In this document: one piece after another, positions 50,847 through 59,305 of the stretch
Position numbering within the stretch: the stretch's first letter is position 1
Layout: each line of letters starts with the position of its first letter
DNA from: JANRLJ01 sp033762735
Lineage (GTDB): Bacteria; Chloroflexota; Anaerolineae; Aggregatilineales; Phototrophicaceae
Direction of reading: 5' to 3'
DNA length: 64,000 nucleotides
NCBI GenBank assembly: GCA_033762735.1
Contig: JANRLJ010000218.1
Span: forward strand, 27,175-91,174
The notes under the pieces: generated by a model
Database searches by the model: none
Seen by the model: the letters and a program-made list of their open reading frames with translations, nothing else
Told to the model about the DNA's origin: nothing
Position numbers and translations under genes: made by a program

Positions 50847-51725
50847 ATGTTTGCAAATTATGCCGCGTTGATCGACACGATCCTGCGCGTTTACCCCAAC
50901 CTTGATGTCAAAACCGTGCGCTATGATGACCAGGGACAGAACAACCTCGTCCTGTACGTCAACGAGCGCTTTGTGTTCCGCTTCCCGCGTTATGAAGCCG
51001 GGCGCAGGCAGCTTCAGGCCGAGGTGGTTATCCTGCGTGCTTTGCAGGATTCGGTTTCCGTCAGTGTGCCGGAGCCGCTGTTCGTCCATCTGAAAGCGCC
51101 TGTGGGCAATGCCTTCATGGGCTACCCGACCATTCCGGGCAAGGTGGCTGATCTGGATGCGCTGCTTGCCCGCTGCCAGCCCCCCGTGCTTGACCGACTG
51201 GCCGGGCAGCTTGCCTCGTTCCTCAAGACACTCCATACCACCCCGCTCGAACCGCTGCGCCCCTTCCCGCTGCCGCGCTATGACCGTCCTTACTGGGAAG
51301 GGATGTACGAGCGAATCCGCAAAGGATTATTCCCGCTGATGACTGCGGATGCACAGCGCCAGGCCGCCAGTCACTTCGAGCCGGTGCTGGCTGACCCTGA
51401 TTTCTTCACGCTGCCCATGACGCTGATTCATGGCGATTTTGGCAGCGGCAATCTGCTGTATCACGACGACCTGGAGAAGTTCACGGGCGTGATCGACTTT
51501 GGCAGCGCGGGCATTGGTGACCCGGCCATCGATCTCGCGGCGCTTTCTGGATATGAGGGGACGGGTGCGGCCTTTGTGGAGCGCATTGCCCACCGCTATC
51601 CCGGCGCAGAAACGCTCCTGCCGCGCATCCCGTTCTATGCGGGGACGTTCGCGCTGCAGGAAGCGTTGTTTGGCCTTGAGCAGGGGGATGAAGAAGCGCT
51701 CAAGGCCGGGCTGGGGCTGCCCTAA
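50847..51725 (+). CDS. APH/ChoK-family phosphotransferase
   Basis: 292 aa from ATG 50847; the longer reading from 50682 lies in the MFS gene's other frame and is rejected. Kinase-like fold with YVNERFVFRFPRYEAGRRQLQAEVVILRAL, the catalytic loop HGDFGSGNLLYHDD, and IDFGSAGIGDPAIDLAAL for metal binding. Such proteins phosphorylate aminoglycosides, macrolides, choline or small sugars; the substrate cannot be told. The last four bases overlap the convergent receiver gene. Confidence 0.9.
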   Translation: MFANYAALIDTILRVYPNLDVKTVRYDDQGQNNLVLYVNERFVFRFPRYEAGRRQLQAEVVILRALQDSVSVSVPEPLFVHLKAPVGNAFMGYPTIPGKVADLDALLARCQPPVLDRLAGQLASFLKTLHTTPLEPLRPFPLPRYDRPYWEGMYERIRKGLFPLMTADAQRQAASHFEPVLADPDFFTLPMTLIHGDFGSGNLLYHDDLEKFTGVIDFGSAGIGDPAIDLAALSGYEGTGAAFVERIAHRYPGAETLLPRIPFYAGTFALQEALFGLEQGDEEALKAGLGLP

Positions 51726-52087
51726 ACAGGCGTGATCAGATTCAGCACATGCCCGCGCAGTTCGGCGGACGAAAACGGCTTCTGAAAATACGCGCTCACC
51801 CCATACCTGGTGATCTTGTCGTGGTCAGGGTCAAAGCCCGAAATCACCACCAGCGGCACCATCCGCAACTGCTCATCCCGGCGAATGGCCTCGACCAGCG
51901 CCCATTCCCCCGGCAGATCAGGCAGCAGCAGATCGACAATCATCACATCCGGCTGCTGTGCGCGTGCCCAGTTCAGCCCCTCGGCGGCGCTGTGTGCATG
52001 GGTGAACTGCACATTGTGGTTGTAAAAGACCATGCGGATGATGTTGCCGAGTTTTGCATCGTCGTCGATCAGTAAAATGGAAGCCAT
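51722..52087 (-). CDS. Stand-alone response-regulator receiver domain
   Basis: 121 aa, a single CheY-like receiver: ILLIDDDAKLGNI, phosphoacceptor D52 (MIVDLLLPD), VVISG and K in YFQKPFS. There is no output domain. It converges with the phosphotransferase gene by a 4-nt overlap. No kinase is adjacent. AAGGAG lies about 13 nt before the ATG. Confidence 0.92.
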   Translation of the reverse strand: MASILLIDDDAKLGNIIRMVFYNHNVQFTHAHSAAEGLNWARAQQPDVMIVDLLLPDLPGEWALVEAIRRDEQLRMVPLVVISGFDPDHDKITRYGVSAYFQKPFSSAELRGHVLNLITPV

Positions 52088-52269
52088 GATGTCCGGTTAA
52101 CTCCTTGATCTATAAAGATTGTAAAGGAAAATGACTTCCACAAGGGGGAAACTCGGATAATTTTTTGAAAAACCACTTGACCTAGTAAAAATAGGCGAAC
52201 TGGCACATTAATTGACCTGTTTTACATGGCTCAGCAGCACGAAAGATACTGTTGGCGAATCCTGGCACA

Positions 52270-52366
52270 CCCCTCCCTGTAGTCCCTCCCCGAAGCGTTG
52301 GAGAGGGACGCAAAGCAACATCTCCCTCTCCCCATTGCGTTGGGGAAAGGGTCGGGGATAGGGGTA
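52270..52366. repeat. CTCTCCC-family dispersed repeat
   Basis: CCCCTCCCTGTAGTCCC to GGGTCGGGGATAGGGG with the inner CTCCCTCTCCCCATTGCGTTGGGGA palindrome. It occupies most of the 52088-52461 gap; no gene is otherwise seen there. Confidence 0.7.
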
Positions 52367-52461
52367 AAGCGAGTTCACCAACAGCAGCAAGAAAGAAATT
52401 ACCCTTCCATGTGCGTCCGTAAAGGGTTACTGGTTTTTATAAATACGCGAGGAGTTTTTGG

Positions 52462-53316
52462 ATGACTATGCAACCGAATGCTGCCGCCGCCGGGACGTTT
52501 ACCCTGGGCGACATGACGATTAACCGTATGGGCTACGGTGCGATGCGCATCACCGGGCAGGGCATCTGGGGTGAGCCGGACGACCTCGAAAAGGCCAGGA
52601 AGGTGCTGCGGCGGGCGGTCGAACTGGGCGTGAACTTCATTGACACCGCCGACGCCTATGGCCCCGATGTGAGCGAACGGCTGATCGCGGAAGCGCTGCA
52701 TCCCTATCCGGCTGATCTGGTGATCGCCACCAAAGGCGGTCTGCTGCGCGGCGGCCCCGGCAACTGGTATCCCGATGGCCGCCCGGAACATCTGCGCAGC
52801 GCCATCGAAGGCAGCCTGCGCCGCCTGCGGCAGGAGCGCATCGACCTGTATCAGTTCCACCGCCCCGACCCAAAAGTGCCGTTTGAAGACTCCGTTGGGA
52901 CGCTGGCCGATTTGCAGCGTGAGGGCAAAATCCGCCATGTGGGGCTGAGCAACGTCACGATGCAGCAGTTGGCGCAGGCGCGGCAGATCGTGCCGATTGT
53001 GTCGGTGCAGAACCGCTATAACCTGAGCGACCGTGCTTCAGAAGATGTGCTGGAGGTCTGCGAACGCGAGGGGATCGGCTTTATCCCCTGGTTCCCGGTG
53101 GCGGCGGGTGATCTGACCAAAGAGGGAAGCCCCTTCGCCCGTGCCGTCCAGCAGCACCATGCGACCCCGGCACAGATCGCGCTGGCGTGGCTGCTGCATC
53201 GCTCGCCTGTGATGCTGCCCATCCCCGGTACGTCGTCCATCGACCATCTTGAGGAAAATATCGCGGCGGCAGGCATTCCACTGACCGACGAGGAAATGCG
53301 CGCCATTGCGGGGTAA
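52462..53316 (+). CDS. Aldo/keto reductase
   Basis: 284 aa with GAGGAG 7 nt before the ATG. TIM-barrel aldo/keto reductase with the catalytic tetrad D61, Y66 (FIDTADAYG), K91 (VIATKGG) and H133 (LYQFHRPD). Cofactor residues near the end are PIPGTSSIDHLEENIAA. It reduces aldehydes or ketones with NADPH. The short length and the G-x-R-I-T-G opening suit the YajO/oxidoreductase-like group. It stands alone between a repeat and a convergent acetyltransferase. Confidence 0.93.
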   Translation: MTMQPNAAAAGTFTLGDMTINRMGYGAMRITGQGIWGEPDDLEKARKVLRRAVELGVNFIDTADAYGPDVSERLIAEALHPYPADLVIATKGGLLRGGPGNWYPDGRPEHLRSAIEGSLRRLRQERIDLYQFHRPDPKVPFEDSVGTLADLQREGKIRHVGLSNVTMQQLAQARQIVPIVSVQNRYNLSDRASEDVLEVCEREGIGFIPWFPVAAGDLTKEGSPFARAVQQHHATPAQIALAWLLHRSPVMLPIPGTSSIDHLEENIAAAGIPLTDEEMRAIAG

Positions 53317-53337
53317 GCGCTAAAGAACAGGAAGGTT

Positions 53338-53366
53338 GCAGGGGCGCACACAGCAGTGCGCCCCTG
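53338..53366. repeat. Dispersed palindrome of the GGGGCGCAC family
   Basis: Arms AGGGGCGCAC/GTGCGCCCCT between the convergent aldo/keto reductase and GNAT genes. It could terminate either. Confidence 0.65.
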
Positions 53367-53375
53367 CCGTTTCCC

Positions 53376-54095
53376 TCACAGCGCCATTTTGTACTTGGTA
53401 TACCCGCCGAAGCCAGGCTGCCCGAAGAAGGCCGGGCCAAACGCGAGGTACATCTCAAACCCCATGCGCTCGTAAACATGCTGTGCGGGGGCATTGCCGT
53501 TGGCGACGGTGATGCCGACGCTGCTGTGACCGCGCCGCCGCCCCTCGTCCAGCAGCGCATTCATCAGCGGCTTGACCAACCCCCGCCCACGCGCCTGCGG
53601 GATGAGCGCGACGCTTTCGATAATCCAGGGCGCTTGTGGCAGCAGAAGAAAGTTCCCCTGCGGATCAGGCCACTGTTCGGTATAACGCTGGCGGAAGGTG
53701 TCGGTCTGCTCGGCTGACCAGCCCAGCGTTTGCCCAATCGACTCAATCGCGCTGATGCGAACCGGACCGCGGGCGAAATCGGCGCTGGCTTCGATTCCGG
53801 CGGCGGCGGCAACAGGTTCGCCTTCGCGTTCCAGCACAAAGAAGTTGTTGACCGCGCCCCACGTCCCCGCATCCAGGCGCAGCACGGTTTCGATAAAGGC
53901 GCGGGTGTCGAGGCCGAAGTCGTACATTGGGCCATCCCAGAAGGAAAAATCACTGGGCGGCAGCGAGGCTTCATGCTGCATCCAGGCCAGGAAGGGAATG
54001 TCTTGCGCCGAAGCGGTGCGGATGGTGTATGGAATACCGTCTTTCTCAAAGGTGCTGATGACGCGGACGGAGGGGGCAAGGGTAGATTCGGACAT
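53376..54095 (-). CDS. GNAT-family N-acetyltransferase
   Basis: 239 aa from ATG 54095, with AGGAG about 10 nt upstream. It is a GNAT fold with PWIIESVALIPQARGRGLVKPLMNALLDEGRRRGHSSVGITVANGNAPAQHVYERMGFEMY, which includes the acetyl-CoA pyrophosphate loop and the A-x-x-x-Y-x-x-x-G-F end. The first 100 residues are family-specific. The substrate is unknown. It follows a TetR gene; an operator-like sequence 47 nt upstream suggests that this gene is the TetR target. Confidence 0.9.
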   Translation of the reverse strand: MSESTLAPSVRVISTFEKDGIPYTIRTASAQDIPFLAWMQHEASLPPSDFSFWDGPMYDFGLDTRAFIETVLRLDAGTWGAVNNFFVLEREGEPVAAAAGIEASADFARGPVRISAIESIGQTLGWSAEQTDTFRQRYTEQWPDPQGNFLLLPQAPWIIESVALIPQARGRGLVKPLMNALLDEGRRRGHSSVGITVANGNAPAQHVYERMGFEMYLAFGPAFFGQPGFGGYTKYKMAL

Positions 54096-54141
54096 GGCGA
54101 TATTTCTCCTGTTGAAGAACGAACACAAAATAGAAAGAAAA

Positions 54142-54171
54142 CTTTACCAAACGAATTTTTTTTAGATAAAG
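54142..54171. promoter_or_regulatory. Candidate TetR operator upstream of GNAT gene
   Basis: CTTTACCAAACGAATTTT then TTTTAGATAAAG: a 30-bp imperfect dyad (TTTAYCWAAA-type arms) that matches the 54772-54801 site at 24 of 30 bases. It lies between the TetR stop and the GNAT start. Confidence 0.6.
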
Positions 54172-54183
54172 CGTCGAAAAAAT

Positions 54184-54777
54184 TTAACGGCGGCGCAGTC
54201 CGTTGACCCAACTATCGATCAGGTCATCAGCCATCTGGGATTTGGTCTTGCGATTCCACTCCGATGAGATCACATCGATGGTGCTAATCATACTGATGAA
54301 AATCCCGGCGATCAGGTCAAGATCGGGCACAACTGCTGCATCGCTTTCAACCGCCCGTTCGAGAATGTGGCGGATAGGCAGGTTGAGCGCGGTATAGGCG
54401 GCTTCATCCAGCGCTGCCGCGTCTGCGGGATTAATCGCAGGCAGATCGGCCTTATTGATGCGCATCACATCAATGGCGGGCTGTGACAGAAACCAGCGTG
54501 CCACCGCCTTCAACTGGGCGATCCAGTCATCGCCAGCCTGCGCGATGGCCTGCTGAATCCCCACGCCATGCCGTGCATAGCTGCGGTGCATCACCGCCAC
54601 ATACATTTCCTCCTTGCCTCCACGAAAATGATAGTAGAGGGAGGATTCCTTCATCCCCAACGCCTGCGCGATGTGTTTGAGTTTGATGGCCGCGTAGCCG
54701 CTGGCGACAAACAGCCGTTCCGCCGCGTCCAGTACGCGCTCTCGCGACTCGTTTTCTTCTGTGTTCACGCGCTTCAC
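54184..54777 (-). CDS. TetR-family transcriptional regulator
   Basis: 197 aa from a GTG at 54777; other GTG starts at 54807 and 54768 are possible. N-terminal HTH with RERVLDAAERLFVASGYAAIKLKHIAQALGMKESSLYYHFRGGKEEMYVAVM, the core TetR pattern. The C-terminal ligand domain follows. Two matching operator-like sites lie at its own start and ahead of the GNAT gene, which suggests autoregulation and control of the acetyltransferase. The inducer is unknown. Confidence 0.93.
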   Translation of the reverse strand: MKRVNTEENESRERVLDAAERLFVASGYAAIKLKHIAQALGMKESSLYYHFRGGKEEMYVAVMHRSYARHGVGIQQAIAQAGDDWIAQLKAVARWFLSQPAIDVMRINKADLPAINPADAAALDEAAYTALNLPIRHILERAVESDAAVVPDLDLIAGIFISMISTIDVISSEWNRKTKSQMADDLIDSWVNGLRRR

Positions 54778-54801
54778 CAAACTAATTTTCTTTAGGTAGA
54801 A
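54772..54801. promoter_or_regulatory. Candidate TetR operator at the tetR start
   Basis: CTTCACCAAACTAATTTT then CTTTAGGTAGAA, aligned with the 54142 site (24 of 30). It overlaps the predicted GTG start of the regulator gene, a common place for self-repression. Confidence 0.55.
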
Positions 54802-54839
54802 TAGCACAGAAAGAGGAGGTTGTGCGAGACACTCATCGA

Positions 54840-54925
54840 ATGTTTAGAGACTATTTCAAAATTCACATTTGCGGTAGGGGCGACGCGCGTCGCCCGTACA
54901 ATGCCCATTTTTTAAAATAAGTTGT
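54840..54925. repeat. ~85-bp composite palindromic element, copy B
   Basis: Reverse-complement partner of 26527-26611: TTTCAAAATTCAC, core GTAGGGGCGACGCG/CGCGTCGCCC, then TTTTTTAAAATAAGTTGTACGT. It lies in the tetR-histidine kinase gap; no gene is seen in the rest of 54802-55059. Confidence 0.75.
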
Positions 54926-55059
54926 ACGTTACCGATGGAGCGCGACCAGTAAAGAATTTTTCGTGAAAAATTTATAGGATGAATTGTCTTTTGTGAACTT
55001 TTTTGCTACTATCAGGTTAATACTTAACAATTTAACCCCTCCGCCTCCCCAGGGACATC

Positions 55060-56766
55060 ATGACACTACGACGACTCCTCAACTCCGTGATTGTGTGGGA
55101 GGTTGTGCCTGTTCTGCTGCTTGCTGGCTCTCTTGTTCTGGCAAGCATCGTGCGGCCTGTCTTCTTCAACCGCATCTTTTCGCTGCAAGCGGCACGTGAC
55201 CTTTCCAGTGTGCAGGAACGGCGCTTGTACGAAATCCATGTGCACACCAACCAACTGTTCGAACCCGGTGTGCAGTCCAGTTTTGAAGCGGACGCGGCCA
55301 TCATCCAACAGCTTGTCAATGACTTCGGTGCTGATCTGCTGATCTGGCGCACTGGGGATGTCTCTCGCAACCTGGCGGCGGCCACCGATGTGGAAGTGCT
55401 GCGCCTGCTTGATGAAGCCGATCAGCAGTGGCTGGAGTTTCAGCAAACGCTGGATGCCTATCTTGCCATGTACCCGCAGGTGCGCGGGTTTCTCGATCAG
55501 ATCGAGCAGTTCAGCGACCTGCTGGCAGAGAACCCGCCCGCGCTCCCCAGCCTGCCGCTGCCGCCCCCTGCCATCAATCCAATTCCCACCGAGGTGGCTG
55601 GCCTGCGCGACGCTTATGATGCAGCACGTGATAATCTGCTGTTGACCAGCAGGCTGATTCAGCAGCGCTATGTGGCACTCTCCGAACGCGCCCGGCAGCT
55701 CAGCCTGGTGACGCTGGCCGTCGCGGTGCCGTTTGTGATCGCGGTCGCGGCGCTTGCCGTGATCGGCGTAGCGCGGACGGGGCGGGCCGGTTTTGCCATC
55801 GCGCTGACCGCGCGCAAACTGGCGGCGGGTGATCTGACCGCGCGGGCACGTCCTTCGGGCATCACCGAATTGGGCGATCTGTCGGCAGCGCTGAATCACA
55901 TGGCGGCCTCGCTGCAAGCGCGGCAGGAGGAACTCTTGCAGGCCAACGCCGTTCTGGAGGAGCGCGTGAAGGAACGCACGCGCGAGTTAGAAGCCGCGAC
56001 AGAAGTGGCGCTGGAGCACTCCCGGCTGAAATCGGCCTTTATGGCGACCATGTCGCACGAACTACGAACCCCCCTGAACGCAATTACGGGATACACAAGC
56101 CTGATGCTGATGGGTATCCGGGGGCAGATTGATGAAGACGCCCGCCGTATGCTGGAACGAGTGCTTTCCAACAGTGACCATCTGCTCGGCCTTATCAATC
56201 AACTGCTTGATCTGGCGAAGATCGAGGCCGCACAGGTGGAAATCGTGAATGTCGCTTTCGATGTGCGCACACTCGTCTCCAAATGGCATGACCAGATGCG
56301 TGTTCTGGCAGAGGCGCGCGGTCTGTCGCTGACGCTGGAGGTTGACCCTGCACTGCCAGAGCAGCTTTGCGGTGACCCTGACCGCCTGACCCAGATGGGG
56401 CTTAACCTGCTCTCCAACGCGATCAAATTTACCCAGACAGGCGAAGTATCGCTGGCGCTGCGCCATGTGGAAACGAACTGGAGCATCATCGTCCGGGATA
56501 CCGGAGTCGGCATCCCGCCCCATGCACTGAACTACATCTTCGAAGAATTCCGGCAGGTAGATCATTCCTACACCCGTGAACAGGGCGGAACCGGCCTGGG
56601 GCTGGCAATTACGCGCAACCTTGCCCGTCTGATGCAGGGCGAAGTGACCGTGACCAGTGAAATGGGCGTGGGCAGCACCTTTACGATCACGCTGCCGCTG
56701 ATTGTCCCTGCGTCCGAAGCCGCAGCAACGCACGAAGCAGCTCTACATCAAAAGGAACTGGCATGA
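55060..56766 (+). CDS. Membrane sensor histidine kinase
   Basis: 568 aa. One membrane helix (VVPVLLLAGSLVLASIV) at the N terminus, an extracytoplasmic helical sensor region (about 40-212), a second helix (LVTLAVAVPFVIAVAALAVI, about 217-236), a HAMP domain (about 240-290) and a coiled coil. HisKA with phosphoacceptor H333 (MSHELRTPLN) follows, then a HATPase domain with NLLSNAIKFT, DTGVGIP and GGTGLGL. It is probably orthodox in architecture. Its stop codon overlaps the start of a receiver gene by 4 nt, and a second receiver follows, so this is a three-gene phosphorelay unit. Confidence 0.95.
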   Translation: MTLRRLLNSVIVWEVVPVLLLAGSLVLASIVRPVFFNRIFSLQAARDLSSVQERRLYEIHVHTNQLFEPGVQSSFEADAAIIQQLVNDFGADLLIWRTGDVSRNLAAATDVEVLRLLDEADQQWLEFQQTLDAYLAMYPQVRGFLDQIEQFSDLLAENPPALPSLPLPPPAINPIPTEVAGLRDAYDAARDNLLLTSRLIQQRYVALSERARQLSLVTLAVAVPFVIAVAALAVIGVARTGRAGFAIALTARKLAAGDLTARARPSGITELGDLSAALNHMAASLQARQEELLQANAVLEERVKERTRELEAATEVALEHSRLKSAFMATMSHELRTPLNAITGYTSLMLMGIRGQIDEDARRMLERVLSNSDHLLGLINQLLDLAKIEAAQVEIVNVAFDVRTLVSKWHDQMRVLAEARGLSLTLEVDPALPEQLCGDPDRLTQMGLNLLSNAIKFTQTGEVSLALRHVETNWSIIVRDTGVGIPPHALNYIFEEFRQVDHSYTREQGGTGLGLAITRNLARLMQGEVTVTSEMGVGSTFTITLPLIVPASEAAATHEAALHQKELA

Positions 56767-57221
56767 ACATTCCCCCCCAAATTCCACGCACTGTGCTTTC
56801 AGGATGGGACATCCTGGTCGTTGAAGACGAGGCCGACAGCCTGGATATTGCCGTGTCGGTGCTTACCTATTATGGCGCATCCGTGCATACGGCGGGCAAC
56901 GGTCAGGAGGCGCTCCACAAGCTGGAAACCCTGACCCCGCGCCTCATCATCTCTGACCTGTCCATGCCGGTCATGAGCGGCTGGGCGCTGATCGAGCACC
57001 TCAACCAGGATCGCCGCCTGATGAGCATTCCTGCGATTGCGCTGACCGCACATGCCATGCCGGGCGACCGCGAAAAAGCCATTGCCGCCGGCTTTCACAA
57101 TCATCTGACCAAACCGCTGACCGCCACGACGTTTATCCGCCATCTGCTGAACCTGCTGGTGGATATTCCGGTGCTCAACGAGGAACTGGCGTGGAACGGA
57201 GACAGCTATGCCCAGCGATAG
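56763..57221 (+). CDS. Response-regulator receiver protein 1
   Basis: 152 aa with the ATGA overlap with the kinase gene. A receiver with VVEDEADSLD, phosphoacceptor D65 (LIISDLSMPV), AIALTAHAM and K in HLTKPLT. There is a short C-terminal extension but no recognised output domain. It most likely takes phosphate from the kinase at 55060. The next receiver gene starts inside its last codons (14-nt overlap). Confidence 0.92.
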   Translation: MNIPPQIPRTVLSGWDILVVEDEADSLDIAVSVLTYYGASVHTAGNGQEALHKLETLTPRLIISDLSMPVMSGWALIEHLNQDRRLMSIPAIALTAHAMPGDREKAIAAGFHNHLTKPLTATTFIRHLLNLLVDIPVLNEELAWNGDSYAQR

Positions 57222-57573
57222 AGTCCTGATCGTGGAAGACAACATCGACAGCCAGAATATGCTTTTGTGGCTGCTGGAGCACTATGAAATCGGCTGCGAT
57301 GTCTGTACTTCTGCGGCGGAAGCGCTTCAGCAGCTCGCGGCACGTCCGTACCGGGGACTGGTGGTTGATCTGCGACTGCCGGATATGGACGGCTGGACGC
57401 TGATGAACCGGGTGCGTACCGAATCCGCCGATGTACAGGTGGTGGCCGTGACCGCCTATCACTCGCCAGAATTGCGCGACAAGGCGCTCAAGGCCGGGTT
57501 CGATGCCTACTTCGCCAAGCCGATTAACGGAGAAGCCTTCATCAGGGAGATCCGCCGCATCCTAGCGCTGTGA
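57208..57573 (+). CDS. Response-regulator receiver protein 2
   Basis: 121 aa, receiver only. VLIVEDNIDSQNML, phosphoacceptor D54 (LVVDLRLPDM), VVAVTAYH and K in YFAKPING are all present. It overlaps the previous receiver gene by 14 nt and so is translationally coupled. Two stand-alone receivers behind one kinase suggest branched signalling or a phosphate sink. Confidence 0.92.
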   Translation: MPSDRVLIVEDNIDSQNMLLWLLEHYEIGCDVCTSAAEALQQLAARPYRGLVVDLRLPDMDGWTLMNRVRTESADVQVVAVTAYHSPELRDKALKAGFDAYFAKPINGEAFIREIRRILAL

Positions 57574-57582
57574 TCGGCTGGC

Positions 57583-58236
57583 TCAGAACCGCGCCAGCAG
57601 GTCGAGCGTGAGGTCTTCCAGCGAGTCGATTTTGACATCGGCCAGCGCGAGGACTTCCGCCGAAAGCGGAAAGGCCGGGCTGGGCGCGGCGATGATCTTC
57701 ATGCCCGCCGCTTTGAGCGACCGAATCCCGTTGCCGCTGTCTTCAATGCCAACCGCGTCTTCGGCAGCAATCCCCAGCCGCCGCAGCGTCTCCAGATAAA
57801 TATCCGGCGCGGGCTTGCCGTTGGGCTGGTCGTCGCCGTAGACCATCGTCTCGAAGACCTGATCGAGTCCGGTGAGCGCCATCACATGCTGAATCACCCG
57901 CGTGGGCGAACCCGACGCCAGCGCGACCCGGTAGCGGCTGGCGGCCAACTGCACGGCTTCCAGCGCACCGGGGCGGGTGGGCATCCGCTGGTCATAATGC
58001 GCCAGCACCCGGCGGATGGTGTCGTCCATGATCTGTTCCAGCGACCAGTCCAGCCCAAGCCGTTCCTGCATGACCGCCGCCCATTCGATGGTGTTGCGCC
58101 CCATCGCGTGGCGCTGGTCATCGTCCGTCCACGTTTTGCCCAGGTCACGGGCGAATTCCTGCCGCGACTGATACCAGTAGACTTCCGAATCCACCAGCAC
58201 CCCATCCATGTCAAAAATCACCGCTTTGATCGGCAT
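57583..58236 (-). CDS. HAD-family hydrolase (beta-phosphoglucomutase-like)
   Basis: 217 aa with AGGAC before the ATG at 58236. HAD superfamily: motif I FDMDGVLVDSE (nucleophile D9, acid D11), a helical cap (about 15-85), motif II ALASGSPTRV and motif III/IV KPAPDIYLETLRRL with EDSGNGIRSLKAAGMKIIA. The pattern fits the beta-phosphoglucomutase/phosphatase-like group (PGMB, GPP). The substrate may be a sugar phosphate. It converges with the receiver gene, 9 nt apart. Confidence 0.9.
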   Translation of the reverse strand: MPIKAVIFDMDGVLVDSEVYWYQSRQEFARDLGKTWTDDDQRHAMGRNTIEWAAVMQERLGLDWSLEQIMDDTIRRVLAHYDQRMPTRPGALEAVQLAASRYRVALASGSPTRVIQHVMALTGLDQVFETMVYGDDQPNGKPAPDIYLETLRRLGIAAEDAVGIEDSGNGIRSLKAAGMKIIAAPSPAFPLSAEVLALADVKIDSLEDLTLDLLARF

Positions 58237-58349
58237 CTCGTCCTGACGCTCTTTTTTGGGATTAATTCAGGTTACAATGCGGCACAGTAATGCGTGCGGC
58301 GCAAGTAATACGTGCCGCGATTATAACGCCGAAACAAATAGATCAAATG

Positions 58350-58407
58350 CTTAATCCCCACCCCAACCCCTCCCCAGCGCTTTGGGGAGGGGCAAAGGGG
58401 AGGGGTT
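58350..58407. repeat. CTCCCC/GGGGAG dispersed repeat
   Basis: CCCCACCCCAACCCCTCCCC/GGGGAGGGGCAAAGGGGAGGG hairpin between the divergent HAD and cupin genes. Short member of the CTCTCCC family; the cupin start follows at 58444. Confidence 0.65.
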
Positions 58408-58443
58408 ATTCTTCATCAATAATGCTTTCTCAGGACCATAACC

Positions 58444-58962
58444 ATGCGCAAAGTCCTTCGCAACCCCATCAGCGGCGAGACGTTCACCATGATCCAGTCC
58501 GGCGCGGACACCGACGGCGACTATCTTCAGTTTGAGTGGCTGCTGAAAAAGGGCAGCGCCATGCCCTTTGCGCATGTCCATCCCCTGCAAAGCGAGACGT
58601 TCGAGGTGCTTTCCGGCGAACTGACCATGATGATGAACGGGAAGGCCGAGGTAGTACGCGCTGGTGGGATGATCGCCGTCCCGCGCGAGACGCCGCATCA
58701 GCCGCGCAACACGGGCGAGGGCGATCTGCGCTGCCGCGTGACCAAGCGCCCCGCCCGCCAGACCGAAGCGCTGCTGGAAGCGATCTGCGACCTGGCCGCA
58801 AAAGGCGAGGCCGACCCCAAAGGCCGCCCGAATTTCTTCCAACTGGCGCGGCTGGCGGCGCGGTATCCCGACGAGGGCTATCTGGCGACCGTGCCGATCT
58901 GGGTGCAGAAATGGGGCATCCGGGCGGCGGCGTGGTTGGGGCGGTTTTTCGCGCTGCTGTAG
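58444..58962 (+). CDS. Cupin-domain protein
   Basis: 172 aa with AGGA upstream. The N-terminal 100 residues form a cupin barrel: AHVHPLQSETFEVLSGELTMMMNGK (metal motif 1 with H-x-H and E) and VPRETPHQPRNTGEG (motif 2, H). The C-terminal part (about 100-172) is helical with a hydrophobic segment at the end (IRAAAWLGRFFALL). The metal ligands are conserved, so it may be an enzyme or a sugar/ligand-binding protein. No partner nearby gives a clue. Confidence 0.88.
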   Translation: MRKVLRNPISGETFTMIQSGADTDGDYLQFEWLLKKGSAMPFAHVHPLQSETFEVLSGELTMMMNGKAEVVRAGGMIAVPRETPHQPRNTGEGDLRCRVTKRPARQTEALLEAICDLAAKGEADPKGRPNFFQLARLAARYPDEGYLATVPIWVQKWGIRAAAWLGRFFALL

Positions 58963-59305
58963 TTGGAGATCGTGCGACCGGAAAACGAGGTAGGCGGTGT
59001 TTCACTCGCCTCTAACGTTGTTTCACTCGCCTCTAAGAGGAACGTGAGGCCTGTAGATACCGTCTTGAAAGTCAAGCAAATGCAGCGGCCTTTTGCAGAT
59101 AAAGGGGATCAAAGGGGAGGACTAAGGTCTTGGTTGGTGCTGCTGATGACTTCGACGTTTTTGCGACTGCATATCCGCCCGTCCACTTAATCGTGTCGCT
59201 GTACTACGTTCTAACTGGTTTCGCGACTCCTGGAGAAATCAATTAGACAACGAATAATTTGTTTGTACGGGCGAGGCGCACCTCGCCCGTACCATTTTCC
59301 GGTGA
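58963..59305. repeat. Non-coding gap with direct repeat and GGGCGAGGCGC palindrome
   Basis: No gene seen. It contains a tandem TTTCACTCGCCTCTAA repeat (about 59000-59035) and at 59264-59292 a palindrome GTACGGGCGAGGCGC/GCGCCTCGCCCGTAC-like whose flank ACGAATAATTTGTTT matches the copy at 40478. Confidence 0.6.
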
